This document shows, in pieces, positions 10,900 to 24,908 of a stretch of 64,000 nt of DNA. Position 1 is the first letter of the stretch. Every line of letters begins with the position of its first letter. A program made the translations under genes and the position numbers. The notes under the pieces are model-generated. The model had not been told where the DNA came from. It did no database searches and worked only from the letters and a program-made list of their open reading frames with translations. This DNA comes from Okapia johnstoni (lineage: Eukaryota; Chordata; Mammalia; Artiodactyla; Giraffidae): positions 55,402,385 through 55,466,384 of the forward strand of contig CM044315.1 of NCBI GenBank assembly GCA_024291935.2, written 5' to 3'.

Positions 10900-13800
10900 T
10901 GTTAGAAGTCAGGACAGTAGGATTTCTGCTTCAAGTAGATGGAGTAGACACACTTTTCCCTATTCCTTCCATTAAGAACAATGAAAAACTCTGGACACTA
11001 TAAATAAACAAATATAGGAAAACTCTGGAATGTAGACTGAAGAGGCCAAGGACCAAGTAACAACATGGTGGTAAACTTCTCAAGTTTTATTTTTGTGTCA
11101 TATATCCCAGACTAGAAGTTGAAAAAGTGGACACCCCCTCAAATGCCAACCAGTATAGATGAGGAAAGTCCCAACAAAAGCCTATTCTCTCTAGCCAAAG
11201 GACAAGGAAAAAAGGGCATCCTAGCAAGACAGAAAACTTTTAGATAACAGTTGCTCTACTATAGCCAAACACCATGGAAAAGACTGTGGTCCCACCATGA
11301 CAATGCCAGCAAAGACCAAGTAGGAAGAAGAGACGTCTACCCTTATAAGGGTTTAACAAGGCACAACACTTCTGCTGGGGTGGTGTCAGAGAAGGCCAAG
11401 TGAGGTGTCAGTGAAAGCATCCCCATTGGCCAGTAGGAAGCCACTTGCCACCCAATGGTGACAGTGGAGACCACGCAAGGAGCATGGACTCACACCCCAA
11501 CCCAGCAGTAATGAGGCACTCCTCTACCTTCACGTTAGGGTGGTTAGAGAGGTCTTAGTAGACAATCAAGATTTTCTCCATCACTTAAGTACAATGAGGC
11601 TACTCCCATTTAGGTATCAGTGGAGACCTTCTGGGAGCCGGAACTTCAATCCCCTAACAACAATGAGGAGACTTTGCCTCAAGTGTCACTGGATTCTAAA
11701 TGAAAAAATTGAACTTGAACCCTAACTTGGCCAAAATGAGGCAACTGGAGTGGTGTCAGAGAAGATCAGCTGCAACAGATGATTTAAATACAATTTAGTT
11801 TTGTAACATAGTATGAAAATGTCTAGGTTTTAACCATACCAAGAATAAGGAAGATCTCAAACAATGAAAAAAAAAACAACCCACAATAGATACTAACACT
11901 GAGATGACAGAAATTAGAACTAGCTGACAAAGATTTTTAAGACAACAATAAAAAAATGCTTCAGTGATCAGTTACATACATGCTTGAGACAAATAAAAAC
12001 AGAAACCCACCAAAGGAGTATGATGTCTTAGTAGAGAAACAGAAGATGTAAAGAAGAAACACATGGAAATTTTACAGTTAGAAAATATAATAACTGAAAA
12101 GCTCTGTGTATGGGCTTAATATCAGAATGTAGAGAACAAAGAAAAAAAAAAACTGAAAGGATGGTGGAAATTATCCAGTCTGTAACAAAGAGAAAACACA
12201 CAGAAAAAAAATGAACAGAGTCTCAGAGACTCTGTTCAAAGGTTCCAACACTAATATTGTCAAAACAGATGAGAAAGAAGTCAGGCTGAAAAATTAAAAG
12301 AAATAATGGCAGAAAAATTCTGAAATTTGGCAAAAGAAAAGTCCTATAGATTTAAGAAGCAGAGAGAAGTCCCATACAGGGTAAACACAAAGAAATCAAT
12401 GCACAGACACAGGATAATTAAACTTCCGAAAACTAAAGAGAAAGAAAAACATCTCAAAAGCAGCTTGAGAAACATGACATTCTTACCTATAGAGGAAAAA
12501 CAATTTGATTTACAGCGGATATCTCATCAAAGACCATGGAGGACAAAAGAAATTGCCACAATATTTTTCAGTTGCTGAAGAAAAAGAAGTGTCAACTCAA
12601 CATCCTATACTCCTGAAAAATATTCTTCAGCAATCAAAGAAAAACTGAAATATTCTCAGATGAGGAAAATGAGGAGAATTTCTCACCACTAGATTTATCC
12701 TAAAATAATGGTTAAAGGAATTTTCTAAACAAAAAAGTGATAAAAGAAGAAACCTGGAACATTAGGAAAGGAAAAAGAACACGACAAGCAAATATATGGG
12801 CAAATAAAATGAGCTTTCTTTCTCTTCTTGAATTCTAAAAATTATGTTTGATGAGGAAGTAAAATGCTGGTACTATCTGAGGCAATTCTAAATGTATGTA
12901 GAGGAGATATTTAAGACAATTGTAAGTAGAGCAGGGTGAAAGGACATAAAAGAAGGCAGGGTTTCTTACCTACTTCACTTGAGCTGCTAAACGATGATGC
13001 TAATGGACTCTTGTAAGTTATGTTTACATAATGCAATACCAAGAACAATCACTAAAAAAGCTACACAAATAGGTATACTAAAAACATTGTAGATCAATCA
13101 AAATTAAATTCTACAAAATATTCAAATAACTCAGAAGAAGCAGGAAAAAGAAAACAGAGACGCACTAAAAGAGAACAAACGCAAACAAAAACTTCAATTA
13201 AAACTTAAACCTTAATGTGTCAAATTAAATGCAAAGATATTAAATATCCAATGAAAAGATCTTGGAAGGGTAGAGTAAAAAACACTACTCAATTATATGC
13301 AAACTATAAGAAATAACTTCAAATATAATGACATAGGCAGGTAGATATTAAAAGGGTTGAAAGTAAATGTCATGCAAATATGAATTAATGGAAATGAGAT
13401 ATGGCTGCATTAATACCAGGTAAGGTATATATCAGAACAAAGAAAATACACTAGGAATAGAGAGGAATCTTATGTGATGAAAGAAGAGTCAATAGACCAA
13501 GAAAACATAGCAATCCTAAATGTATACACAACAAAAAAAACAGAGGTGCAAGGGTGTAAAACAAAACTGATGAACTAAGAAAATAGACATTCATTATTTT
13601 TACAGTTGGAGATTTCAACATGCTTCTCTCAATAACTGATAGAAGAACTAGACTGAAAATTATGAAGAGAAAGAAAAATTCAACAATACATCAACGAAAC
13701 AGATCTAATCATCACTTTTAGAACATTCTTTCTGATAGGAGCATGATACACATCTTTTCAAGTTCCCACAGTATATTCACTGAGATAGACTATATCCTGA

Positions 13801-15110
13801 TTTGGGAAACAAATTGGCACAAATTTAAAAGAGCTGAAATTACACAAAATGTGTTCTCCAATCACAATAAATCAAACTAGGAATGAATGATAGAAAGATA
13901 AAAAGAAAATATTTAAACACTTGGGAGCTAAAAATGTAGTTCTAAATAACTCATGGATCAAAGAAGAAGTCTCAGGGGAAATAAAATATTGAACTGAATG
14001 TAAATGAAAACTTGTGAAACAAAGCTAAAGTGCATATACTGGAAAAGAAAACAGCTTAAGTCAATAATTGAGGTACTACCTCAATAGCTTAGAAAAATAG
14101 GAGTCAAATTAACCAAAGCAAGCAGAAGGAAATATTACAAGCACAGAAATTAATGGAACTTAAAATTAACTACAAAATAAAATAAATAGATGCTTTTTAA
14201 AAGATCAATAAAATTGACATACATCTAGCAAGACTGAAAAAGAAAAAAAAAGACAAATTACCAAAATCAGGAATGAAGGGGATATCACTACAGACTCTGC
14301 AGATATCATGAGGATAATACGGTAACACTACAAATAACTCTACAAAAAAATTGACAAGTCATATGAAATGGGCCACTTTTTTTTTTTAATGTCCACACTT
14401 TTAAAAAAAATTTTAATTGAGGTTAATTACTTTACAATACTGTGGTGGTTTTGCCATACGTTCACGAATCAGCCATAGGTGTACATGTGTTCCCCATCCT
14501 GAACCTCCCTTCCACCTCCCTCCCCACCCCATCCCTGAGGGTCATCCCACTTTCTTAAAAAACACGAACTACCGTAACTCACACAATATGGAGTTAGATA
14601 ATTAGATAATTTGAATAGCCCTGAATCTATCAAGGTTAGCATTGGTAATTTAAAAATTCCCAGGAAAAAATCTCTAGGCGCAGATCGTTATACTGGATAA
14701 TGTTATGTGATGAATCTTATTTATTCTATCAAATGTGTAAGTAAGAGTTAACAGTAATTCTATACATTATTTTCCAGATACTAGAAGAGGAGGAAAAGCT
14801 TCCCATTTTATGAACAAACAACAAAAGGACAGTACAAACAAACAAAAAGCAGAATGAAAAAAGAAAGGAAGAAAGAAAAAGAAAACTATAGACCAATATC
14901 CTTTGGAATACAGATGCAAAAAATCCATAACAAAACAATGGCAAAATAGAATTCAGCAATATATAGAAAGAATTAAACATCATGACTAAGTGGGGTTTAT
15001 TTGAATAATAAAAAGCTCACTCAATATTTGAAAATCAACCAATGGATCATATTAATGGCTACAGAAGAAAAATCATGTGATCATATCAAAGGAAGCAGAA
15101 TAAGCTTATT
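10900..15110 (+). mobile_element. Old L1 (L1M-type) LINE, degraded, about 4 kb
   Basis: A-rich plus strand. ORF1/linker-like sequence lies near 12400-12720 (ttacagcggatatctcatca, agaccatggaggacaaaaga). ORF2 endonuclease-like sequence lies near 13600-13920 (cacatcttttcaagttccca, ctgagatagactatatcctg) and reverse-transcriptase-region sequence near 14640-15070 (gaccaatatcctttggaata, aaaatcaaccaatggatca). Frames are broken throughout. It is interrupted by a younger antisense L1 piece at 14380-14546. The 5' boundary is approximate. Confidence 0.75.
14380..14546 (-). mobile_element. Young L1 3' UTR piece, antisense, nested in old L1
   Basis: Same 3' UTR as the copy at 1105 (ggttaattactttacaatac ... 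ccccaccccatccctgaggg), with reversed poly-A at the left. The short flank ccacttt occurs on both sides, a probable TSD. Confidence 0.8.
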
Positions 15111-15831
15111 GTGAAGATGAGTGTATTTATGTCAAGCACCTTAGTACCATATCTAATATACTTAGATACTACTTCATGATTATGATAACCAAACTATCTT
15201 CTTATTTTATTTCTGTTCAGCTAGGGGTGATTTTGATGCCAAAAATCTATGTTCTCTCATTTGCGTGTTAGAGGACAAACTCGTACAAAGTCATGAGGGA
15301 GCCCTGAAGGTTGAAAGAGAGGTGGCAGGAGGTTGCTTCTCTTGTCCTCAGGACATGGTGACAGTGCATTCTGCTGACACAATGCAGTATTATGTGGAGG
15401 ATTAAAATCTGCTGAACTTAAATTTTTAGAGTTGAATACTGGTGGTATACTCCAGTACTTCAAATGACAGATAAAAAGGTGAGGCAAAAGGGCCTTTCCT
15501 TTCAGTTCATAAGTCTTAGGATGGCAGCTGACTGATATGGGCAGGCAGGCATTTGTGGCTTAATGAATCTCTATAAGCATATTCTTCTATGATTAAAGGT
15601 CAACTTACAAAACACAGCTCTGTAATTGGAAATTATTAACCACAATGAAAAAAAAAGAGGATCCATAATAGTAAAAATGATGAAATTAGAGCTAAGTCAA
15701 CACTTTCCACCTAAAATTTGTTCTATGATGATGTTGACTTTAACATGCCTGAAATAAATGAACAGGAAGATGTTAGCAATAACAGTAAAAGTTTGATAAT
15801 CATTTATTTCACCCTTAAGATTTCTAGGAAC

Positions 15832-17495
15832 CTATAGGTGGTGGACCTAACAGAATGGACTTAACAGAAGCAGAAGATATTAAGAAGAGGTGAAAAGAAT
15901 ACACAGAAGAACTATACAAAAAAGATCTTCACGACCCAGATAATCACAATAGTGTGATCACTCACCTAGAGCCAGACATCCTGGAATGTGAAGTCAAGTG
16001 GGCCTTAGGAACCATCACTATGAACAAAGCTAGTGGAGGTGATGAAATTCCAGTTGAGCTATTTCAAATCCTAAAAGATGATGCTGTAAAAGTGCTGCAC
16101 TCAATATACCAGCAAATTTGGAAAACTCAGTAGTGGCTACAGGACTGGAAAAGTCAGTTTTCATTCCAATCCTAAAGAAAGGCAATGCCAAAGAATGCTC
16201 AAACTACTGCACAATTGCACTCATCTCACATGCTAGTAAAGAAATGCTCAAAATTCTCCAAGCCAGGCTTCAACAATACGTGAACCATGAACTTCCAGAT
16301 GTTCAAGCTGGTTTTAGAAAAGGCAGAGGAACCAGAGATCAAATTGCCAACATCTGCTGGATCATCAAAAAAGCAGGAGAGTTCCAGGAAAACATCTATT
16401 TCTGCTTTATTGACTATGCCAAAGCCTTTGACTGTATGGATCACAATAAACTGCAGAAAATTCTTCAAGAGATGGGCATACCAGACCACCTGACCTGACT
16501 CTTAAGAAACCTGTATGCAGGTCAGGAAGCAACAGTTAGAACTGGACATGGAACAACAGACTGGTTCCAAATAGGAAAAGGAGTACATCAAGGCTGTATA
16601 TTGTCACCCTGATTATTTAACTTATATGCAGAGTACTTCATGAGAAACACTGGGCTGGATGAAGCACAAGCTGGAATCAAGACTGCTGGGAGAAATACCA
16701 ATAACCTCAGATATGCAGATGACACCACCCTTATGGCAGAAAGTGAAGAAGAACTAAAGAGCCTCTTGATGAAAGTGAAAGAGGAGAGTGAAAAAGTTGG
16801 CTTAACGCTCAACATTCAGAAAACAAAGATCATGGCATCCGGTCCCACCACTTCATGGCAAATAGATGGGGAAACAGTGCAAACAGTGTCAGACTTTGTT
16901 TTTGGGGGCTCCAAAATCACTACAGCTGGTGACTGCAGCCATGAAATTAAAAGATGCTTACTCCTTGGAAGGAAGGTTATGGCCAACCTAGATAGCATAT
17001 TTTTAAATATGCAGAGACATTACTTTGCCAATAAAGGTCCATCTAGTCAAGGCTATGGTTTTTCCAGTAGTCATGTATGGCTGTGAGATTTGGAGCATAA
17101 AGAAAGCTGAGCGCTGAAGAATTGATGCTTTTGAACTGTGGTGTTGGAGAAGAATCTTGAGAGTCCCTTGGACTGCAAGGAGATCCAATCAGTCCATCCT
17201 AAAGGAAATCAATCCTGAATATTCATTGGAAGGACTGATGTTGAAGCTGAAACTCCAATCCTTTGGCCACCTGATGGCGAAGAGCTGACTCATTTGAAAA
17301 GACCCTGATGCTGGGAAAGATTGAAGGCAAGAGAGAATGAGACAACAGAGGATGGAGTTTGGATAGTATCACCGACTCAATGGACATAAGTTTGAGTAAG
17401 CTGCGGGAGTTGGTGATGGACAGGGAGGCCTGGCATGCTGCAGTCCATGGGGTCTCAAAGAGTTGGACACAACTGAGCGACTGAACTGAACTGAT
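15832..17495 (+). mobile_element. BovB LINE, 5'-truncated, with degraded reverse transcriptase
   Basis: From ggacttaacagaagcagaag to gagcgactgaactgaactga. RT pieces are open at 16118-16498 (D-Y-A-K-A-F-D-C-M-D-H) and 16640-17086 (catalytic box L-R-Y-A-D-D-T-T-L-M-A). The catalytic Y-A-D-D is intact, but in-frame stops lie between the pieces (near 16130, 16498 and 16612). Inactive. Confidence 0.95.
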
Positions 17496-18980
17496 AGGTA
17501 GTGGAGTAATAAGATAAAAATCAAATGGCACAAAATGGAATCTTATCATTTTGATAGTCTCTATTGGGTAGCAATCCTTAATCATCTGCCAGTTATCACG
17601 TTGTTTAGGTCTTCAAACTACATATTCAATCACAGACATTTTCATTACAATGTATCAATTTCACATTTTCTTTTTGCTCTTAAATTTCTTCTGAAATGAA
17701 GATAGTATAAATATTACTGTTATCTCCATTTTCTGAAGTCAATTATTTGTTTTAAGGAATGAATGTTAAGAATTGATGAAATAAGTAGTTTTAATCTTCC
17801 AATGTTTCTATTGCTATAATCTGCGACAAATTTTTTTACCTCTCATTTAAGAACCATTTGATAGACACTCTTTGGGCTTTCACTTTTATTAAGGAAATAA
17901 TTTAGAATCAGTCTGGATGAGAATAATCTCCAGATTTTATGACAGTGATTTCCCTTACTGTTGGATACAGCTTTATTTTTTTGCACTGGCATTAGGAGAT
18001 AAAGTAACGTGCTTTATAAGTTAAAGAATTAATGCTGTATTAAGTAAGAAAGTCTAATACAAAAACAACTGTGGAACTAACAATACTTTATTCACCTGTC
18101 ACTATTTCTGTAAGTTAGACAAGAAATTTTCCATTGACATTTCTACAACTTCCTACCTGCATTATTTTTGAGAACAAATTTAATTGCATAATAGAAGTAG
18201 AAAAGGTTTTAAATAAGCCTATGACTGAAATAATACTAAAGTTAACTGATTAAAATACATCATCCTGGCTGTTCAGATTAACAAAAGAAGTATTTGAAAT
18301 GGATCATTAAATAGAGGAAATTATTTCATTGATTTCTTCAAGCTTTTCTTCCTGATTCAGCTACTAAGTGTATGAAACTGCCTCTGAAGGATCCCATTTT
18401 CATGGAAATTTTGACTTCCTACCAGGCATGTACTCTTCCTTTGGCAATTAATTCTCATTTAGCAAGGAAGTCTTTATATATTTTCAGCCTTCCCTCTCAT
18501 ATAAATAATTACCAATTATAGGGAGATTTGAATCTAACTGGATACATTCATTCTTATTCCTCTAGTATAGCAAAAGGCATGGCTGCATAGACTCACTGGA
18601 ACAGGTAACATGATAATCAATTAATGACCTTGTTTTAAAAGGGTACATTCAGCTCATCTGAATAATAGTTCTGATCCTGGTAGCCTGAAAGAAGTGCATT
18701 TTAAAATTCTTAAGGCTAAATTTGAATCCTTCGTTTATAATTCCTACAATCATTCTTTGGATTATTTGACATATTTTAATTTGTAGAACTTTAAACAGTG
18801 CATTTTTATCCAATTCTAGAACAATAATATATTTATTCCATAAAAACCATGTTGAGGCTAGCCTAATAGAGACAGAAGCATATATTTGATAGGGAGGGGG
18901 AATTAGTGGATATTTCTTAATATGTAGTCATTAAATATAAGCCTCAAGATTTTCAATGAGCTCTCAACAGGTGTTTGATG

Positions 18981-19163
18981 TATGCTCGGTCACTCAGGCA
19001 TGTCTAACTCTTTGCGACCCCATGGACTATGGCCAACCAGGCTCCTCTCTCCATGGTATTTTCCTGGCAAGAATACTGGAGTGGGTTGTCATTTTTCTCC
19101 TCCAGGGGATCATTCTGACCAAGGAATCAAATCTGTCTTTTCTACATTTCCACTGAGCTGTCT
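18981..19163 (-). repeat. Bov-tA-type SINE, antisense, diverged head
   Basis: tatgctcggtcactcaggca ... gaatactggagtgggttgtc, with a weak tRNA-like end. Flanked by ggtgtttgatg (18970-18980) and ggtgtttggtg (19164-19174). Confidence 0.85.
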
Positions 19164-19689
19164 GGTGTTTGGTGGATGCCTAAAAATATCATCAATAGTT
19201 GATCCTTAACCACAAAAGTCTTATAAGATGTAATTTTCACCTACTTACTTCTATTCTTAACCCTTCCTAATCTGTGATAATTATGACAGCCCTTCAGGCA
19301 ACTGATGTGTTTGGAACTGTTGCTTAAAACTCCTTTTTTAACCGACGTGTGAAATTAAGGTGTGAATACATACTATTCACACAGATATTCAGTTCTAGAT
19401 TATTTCTGAAAACCCAAACTCCAAGAAAAGTAGAGTTGCGTTATCATAGATCTAGAGAGCCATATTCAAACTTCTGTTAGGAATAGACGTTCTTTTTCAT
19501 TTGGACCCATTTGGTATCTTCACATGATTCCACTTTCCTTTTTAAACTTAAGTTCCTGGGAAAAAGTGGCTTTTGGTCAAGAGAACAATTCTGAATATAT
19601 CTGTGTAAAAAATGTCACTCTGGGGGCAACAGATAGGTCAAAAAAATTTTGTTTATTAGCTTTTAATAATTAAAGAAATCTATAATAGT

Positions 19690-21341
19690 CAATAAAGGAC
19701 AGAAATGGTATGGACCTGACAGAAACAGAAGATATTAAGAAGAGGTGGCAAGAATACACAGAAGAACTGTACAAAAAAGATCTTCATGACCCAGAAAATC
19801 ACGATGGTGTGATCCTCACCTATAGCCAGACATCCTGGAATGTGAAGTTAAGTGGGCCTTAGGAAGCATCACTATGAACAAAGCTAGCAGAGGTGATGGA
19901 ATTCCAGTTGAGCTATTTCAAATACTAACAGATGACACTATTAAAGTGCTGCACTCAATAGGCCAGCAAATTTGGAAAGCTCAGCAGTGGCCACAGGACT
20001 GGAAAAGGTCAGTTTTCATTTCAATTACAAAGAAAGGTAATGCCAAAGAACGCTCAAATTTGGCACAATTGCACTCATCTCACACGCTAGTAAAGTAATG
20101 CTTAAGATTCTCCAAGCCAGGCTTCAGCAATATGTGAACCGTGAACTTCCAGATGTTCAAGCTGGTTTTAGAAAAGGCAGAGGAACCAGAGATCAAATCG
20201 CCAACATCCGCTGGATCATCGAAAAAGCAAGAGAGTTCCAGGAAAACATCTACCTCTGCTTTATTGACTATGTCAAAGCCTTTGACTGTGTGGATAACAA
20301 TAAACTGGAAAATTCTTCAAGAGATGTGCATACCAGATCACCTGACCTGCCTCTTGAGAAACCTGTATGCAGATCAGGAAGCGAGTTAGAACTGGACATG
20401 GAACAACAGACTGGTTCCAAATAGGAAAAGGGGTACGTCAAGGCTGTATATTGTCACCCTGCTTATTTAACTTATATGCAGAGTACTTCATGAGAAACGC
20501 TGGGCTGGAGGAAGCACAAGCTGGAATCAAGATTGCCGGGAGAAATATCAATAACCTCAGATATGCAGATGACACCACCCTTATGGCAGAAAGTGAAGAA
20601 GAACTAAAGAGCCTCTTGATGAAAGTGAAAGAGGAGAGTGAAAAAGTTGGCTTAAAGCTCAACATTCAGAAAACTAAGATCATGGCATCCAGTCCCATCA
20701 CTTCATGGCAGATACATGGGGAAACAGTGGAAACAGTGTCAGACTTTATTTTTCTGGGCTCCAAAATCACTGCACATGGTGATTGCAACAATGAAATTAA
20801 AAGACGCTTACTCCTTGGAAGGAAAGTTACGACCAACCTAGACGGCATAAAAGCAGAGATATTATTTTGCCAACAAAGGTCTGTCTAGTCAAGGCTATCA
20901 TTTTTCCAGTGGTCATGTAGGGATGTGAGAGTTTGACTATAAAGAAAGCTGAGTGCCGAAGAACTGATGCTTTTGAACTGTGGTGTTGGAGAAGACTCTT
21001 GAGAGTCCCTTGGACTGAAAGCAGATTCAACCAGTCCATCCTAAAGGAGATCAGTCCTGGGTGTTCATTGGAAGGACTGATGTTGAAGCTGAAACTCCAA
21101 TCCTTTGGCCACCTGATGTGAAGAGCTGACTCATTTGAAAAGACCCTGATGCTGGGAAAGATTGAGGGCAGGAGTAGAAGGGGACGACAGAGGATGAGAT
21201 GGTTGGATGGCATCATTGACTTGATGGACATGGGTTTGGGTGAATTCTAGGAGTTGGTGATGGACAGGGAGGCTTGGCGTGCTGTGATTCATGGGGTCGC
21301 AAAGAGTCGGACACGACTGAGCGACTGAACTGAACTGAACT
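19690..21341 (+). mobile_element. BovB LINE, 5'-truncated, with degraded reverse transcriptase
   Basis: From gtcaataaaggacagaaatg to the ctgaactgaactga tail. RT pieces lie in different frames at 19874-20098, 20098-20424 (F-I-D-Y-V-K-A-F-D-C-V-D) and 20367-20888 (N-L-R-Y-A-D-D-T-T-L-M-A). Frameshifts near 20098 and 20310-20390 break the ORF. Very similar to the copy at 15832. Confidence 0.95.
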
Positions 21342-22499
21342 GATAATTGTATGACTTCATCAATATACCCTTTCACTGACTCTCTTCTCATTTTGGTGGC
21401 AGAGCTTACTGACAGCAAATGTGTTCAACTGCTATTTTTTTTAGAAGTCCAGAAGCCTCAGTATAAGTGACACCAACATGAGTAGGAATGACGAGAAGAG
21501 GATGGTTGAAGGAAGCAAGGAGAATCTCAACCTACCAACTGACTCAAAAAGATCCCCTTTCCGACTGATTATAAAAATGTTTGGGGCTCAAAATGACTCT
21601 ATAAAAGAATTCCAATCTGTTGCTGAGTTTCTGTGATGACTGAGTCTACCAGATGACCAAATCTACCAGAAGAAAAATGTACTACAACCAGTGCAAAATT
21701 TGCTCCTATCAGTGGAGAAAAATGAGACTTGGGAAAGAATCAGAAAAGAGGAAGCCAGAATTGTGCTTGGCATTACTCACAGTAAAAGAGAATATTGTTT
21801 TCATTTGCTTATGGACTGATGAAGTCACGACATTACTCCTGGGTATTCTTCACAGTTAATAATGTACATTGCTTTAGGAGGGAAAAAATACAAAGCCTCT
21901 GGCAAAACTTACACTACTTGACACATTTCTTTCTGTACAAAAGGAGAGTTTAGCTATAGCATTGACATTCACTAAAGTTTCAGAATTTTTTAAATTTCAA
22001 TTTTACTTTAAAGTATAACAGATACTCTTGACTCTTATGTTTGTGACAGAAATAGGAAGCATTTCTATTTCCCTGTCTCTTATCTCTCATATGTAAGGTT
22101 TACTCAGTTGATTTTCCTATCTGCTTCATCCACATCTGTCTCGCTCTCTTATAGCCTCAAAATTTATTCTACCTACTGCCATCCTTATGTTTTCCAATAT
22201 TTAAATCTTCACTTCTCTTTCTTATCTATTCCAGACTTTCTCTATTTCTATGTAAGTGAGCTACATCCACCCTCCATCCCTACCCCACTTCCTGCCTTTG
22301 ATATAAAGGATTCCAACAGCAACATTGCCCACTCTCAGTTAAACTGCAAAAGCCAAGAACTGTAGTTGCGTTTATTTCAATTCTATATTATATAGACTAC
22401 TGATAGCAATATCTGCTTTTAAAGGCAAAAGTTTTGGAGAAAATTACTTTTCAATGACTACAACATTAAAGATTATATATTTTAGATAAGATTTTTTAT

Positions 22500-22718
22500 G
22501 TGCATGTGTGTGTTTTTCACTCAGTCATGTCTGACTCTTTGCGATCCCATGGACGATAGCCTGCCAGGCTCCTCTGTCCATGGAATTTTTCAGGGAAGGA
22601 TACTGGAGTGGGTTGCCATTTCCTTCCCCAGGGGACCTTCCCAACCCAGGGATTGAACCCAGATCTCCTGCATTGCAGGAGACAGATGCTTTACCATCTG
22701 ATCTACTAGGGAAGCTCC
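22500..22718 (-). repeat. Bov-tA SINE, antisense, with TSD
   Basis: Complete reversed Bov-tA (ctcagtcatgtctgactctt ... ctgcattgcaggagacagat). Flanked by aagattttttat (22488-22499) and aagactttttat (22719-22730), 11 of 12. Confidence 0.93.
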
Positions 22719-23213
22719 AAGACTTTTTATAGCACAGCAGTAAAATGATTTTATTTAAATTACTAAATGTATGGGTGAAGTTGATTTTCTTTTAAACATC
22801 TACTTCTTATTTTAAAAAATGACATAAATCTATTCTTACCCTGTGAAAAATTCTATAACAGACAGATTTTCATTACTAAGTGAAAAATTAATCCCAGCAG
22901 TAATTTGATTTGGTTGTTTTAAACACAGACAATGGTGTGGTTGCATGGTATTCAACAGTAAAACAATTTAAGATTTTCAAAATATATTTTATACATTTTC
23001 TAAATAAGTATAAAAAGAAACATACATTATACTAAGTAAAATGCATTATACTAAGAAATATGACAAATGGCACGATTATAATAAGGAGTGAATATTAATG
23101 AATTAAACAAATTTTCATATTAATTCTTTATACAGTCTGAAAAGCAAAAATTCTGATCTGGGGGTCTATGAAAGAAAGGATTAAAAGAACACACAAATGA
23201 CCAAACCTCACAT

Positions 23214-23407
23214 AAGTGAGAGTGAAAGTGGCTCAGTCGTGTCCGACTCTTTGGAACCCATGGACTATACAGTCCGTGGAGTTCTCCAGGCCAGAATACT
23301 GGAGTGGATAGCCTTTCCCTTCTCCAGAGGATCTTCCCAACCCAGGGATCGAACCCAGGGATCGAATCACCTGGCTGATTCTTTACCAGCTGGGCCACAA
23401 GGGAAGC
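23214..23407 (-). repeat. Bov-tA SINE, antisense, with TSD
   Basis: Complete reversed Bov-tA. Flanked by ccaaacctcacat (23201-23213) and ctaaaccccacat (23408-23420). The 13-bp phrase cccagggatcgaa occurs twice inside it near 23340-23367, an internal micro-duplication. Confidence 0.93.
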
Positions 23408-23847
23408 CTAAACCCCACATTATTTCTTTCAAATTTCTTTTAGTTTCTTCTAATGAGTTTCTGGGCATCCCTCAGAGATGATGAGCATCTGGAAATCTTG
23501 AAGCTCTGAATGGTTGAGCAGGCATTGTAGATGTGGAAAAACCATGCGCAAGCTCAACTGAACTCATCTGTGAGCCAAGACTTAATTAGTTGCATTTTTA
23601 TACCTTTTTCTTCAATTACGTTCATCCTGATGTTGACCTTGAAACCCACCTTTATTACTCTAACTGCCAAGTAATTATGCCCTTAGAACAAAAGACACTT
23701 GAAAGAGGGCAGACTCACTAATTCTACAAGAGATTTGAATGTCTAGTCTTTACATATTAAAAACTTTCAGATTTAATATCACTGAAATTTTAAAGTTTCT
23801 TGGTTTACTCTTTCAATAAGGGAAACAATTTAAGTTTCATTTGTTTT

Positions 23848-23982
23848 AAAGAATGCTTCTGCAATGTAGGAGACCTGAATTCAATCCCTGGGTCAGGAAG
23901 ATCCCCTAGAGTAGGAAATGGAACCTGTCGAGCTATATTCCATCAGGTCACAAAGAGTCGGACAGGACTGAGCATGCATGTG
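23848..23982 (+). repeat. Bov-tA SINE, truncated and deleted
   Basis: Lacks the first bases of the tRNA-like head and much of the A unit (aatgcttctgcaatgtagga ... cacaaagagtcggacaggac). Confidence 0.85.
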
Positions 23983-23983
23983 T

Positions 23984-24155
23984 GTGATCTTGGCAAGTAA
24001 CTTAACCTAAACTCCAAGTCTCTAACTGAGAAAGTGTAAACTCAGTTTCTTCTTTCATTAAAGTGGACAAAAATAATTGTGCTTACCTCATATGATTGCT
24101 GTGAGGATAAGATGAACAAATACATTCAAGTATTTAGCACAATGCCTGACATGGT
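23984..24155 (+). repeat. MIR SINE
   Basis: Plus-strand MIR: gtgtgatcttggcaagtaac ttaacc ... cttacctcatatgattgctg tgaggat ... agcacaatgcctgacatggt. It abuts the Bov-tA remnant, which seems to have inserted at its 5' end. Confidence 0.8.
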
Positions 24156-24689
24156 ACCTCACAGTTCTTCCCAAGGTGACTGCAATATAATCTGATAGAC
24201 TGAAGCAGTAAAAGCAATGACGTGATACGACGACTAAAATACAAATACTCCTTCTGAGAGCACTCTTGTTTTCAGTCACCACCAAAGTTTTCAACTAATT
24301 CTCAAAGTGCTCAAGTAGTACTGCCTGGAATTCGAGGATTGGGGGTGGATTTACCTCACTGTGACATCTTCTAGCAGTGATTCACAGACTTTTTGAAGTA
24401 ATGGATATCAGAATTTAAGATTTTGGAGACTGACATAGCAAGAGAGAATTTAAACTACATCCTATGATTATGCCACTAAAAAACAGGCTAAGATTTAATG
24501 CCCTCACCACCTTGCTATATATTATCCACTCTCAGATATATAGAACAAGACAGTAGATGCAGGGGCAAAATTCTTTCTGATAGATGAACACATTTTGTTT
24601 ATTTTTTATATCTAAATCTCTGGATCCACAACTTGGTGCGTACCCACAATTTGTTCTATAATGCTTGGAGTACTGCTAGGCATAGCTAT

Positions 24690-24908
24690 GCTTGCGTGCT
24701 AAGTTGCTTCAGTCATGTCCAATTCTGTGACCCTATGGACTGTAGTACTCCAGGCTCCGCTGTCCATGGGATTCTCCAGGCAGGAATACTGGAGTGGGTT
24801 GCCATGCCCTCCTTCATGGGATCTTTCTGACCCAGGGATCAAACCCGTGTCGCCTGTGGCTTCTGCCCTGCAGGTGGATTCTTTACCGCTAGCCACTGGG
24901 GAAGCTCT
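24690..24908 (-). repeat. Bov-tA SINE, antisense, with TSD
   Basis: Complete reversed Bov-tA (gctaagttgcttcagtcatg ... ctttaccgctagccactggg). Flanked by gcatagctat (24680-24689) and gcatagccat (24909-24918), 9 of 10. Confidence 0.93.

Noticed and set aside
14729..14983. Hydrophobic, membrane-like minus-strand frame
   Set aside because: Poly-Phe/Leu/Ser composition comes from antisense reading of A-rich old L1 sequence.
21479..21637. 51-codon plus-strand frame just after a BovB tail (M-S-R-N-D-E-K-R...)
   Set aside because: Protein-like composition but no recognisable homolog or splice context; on the wrong strand for LRRC7.
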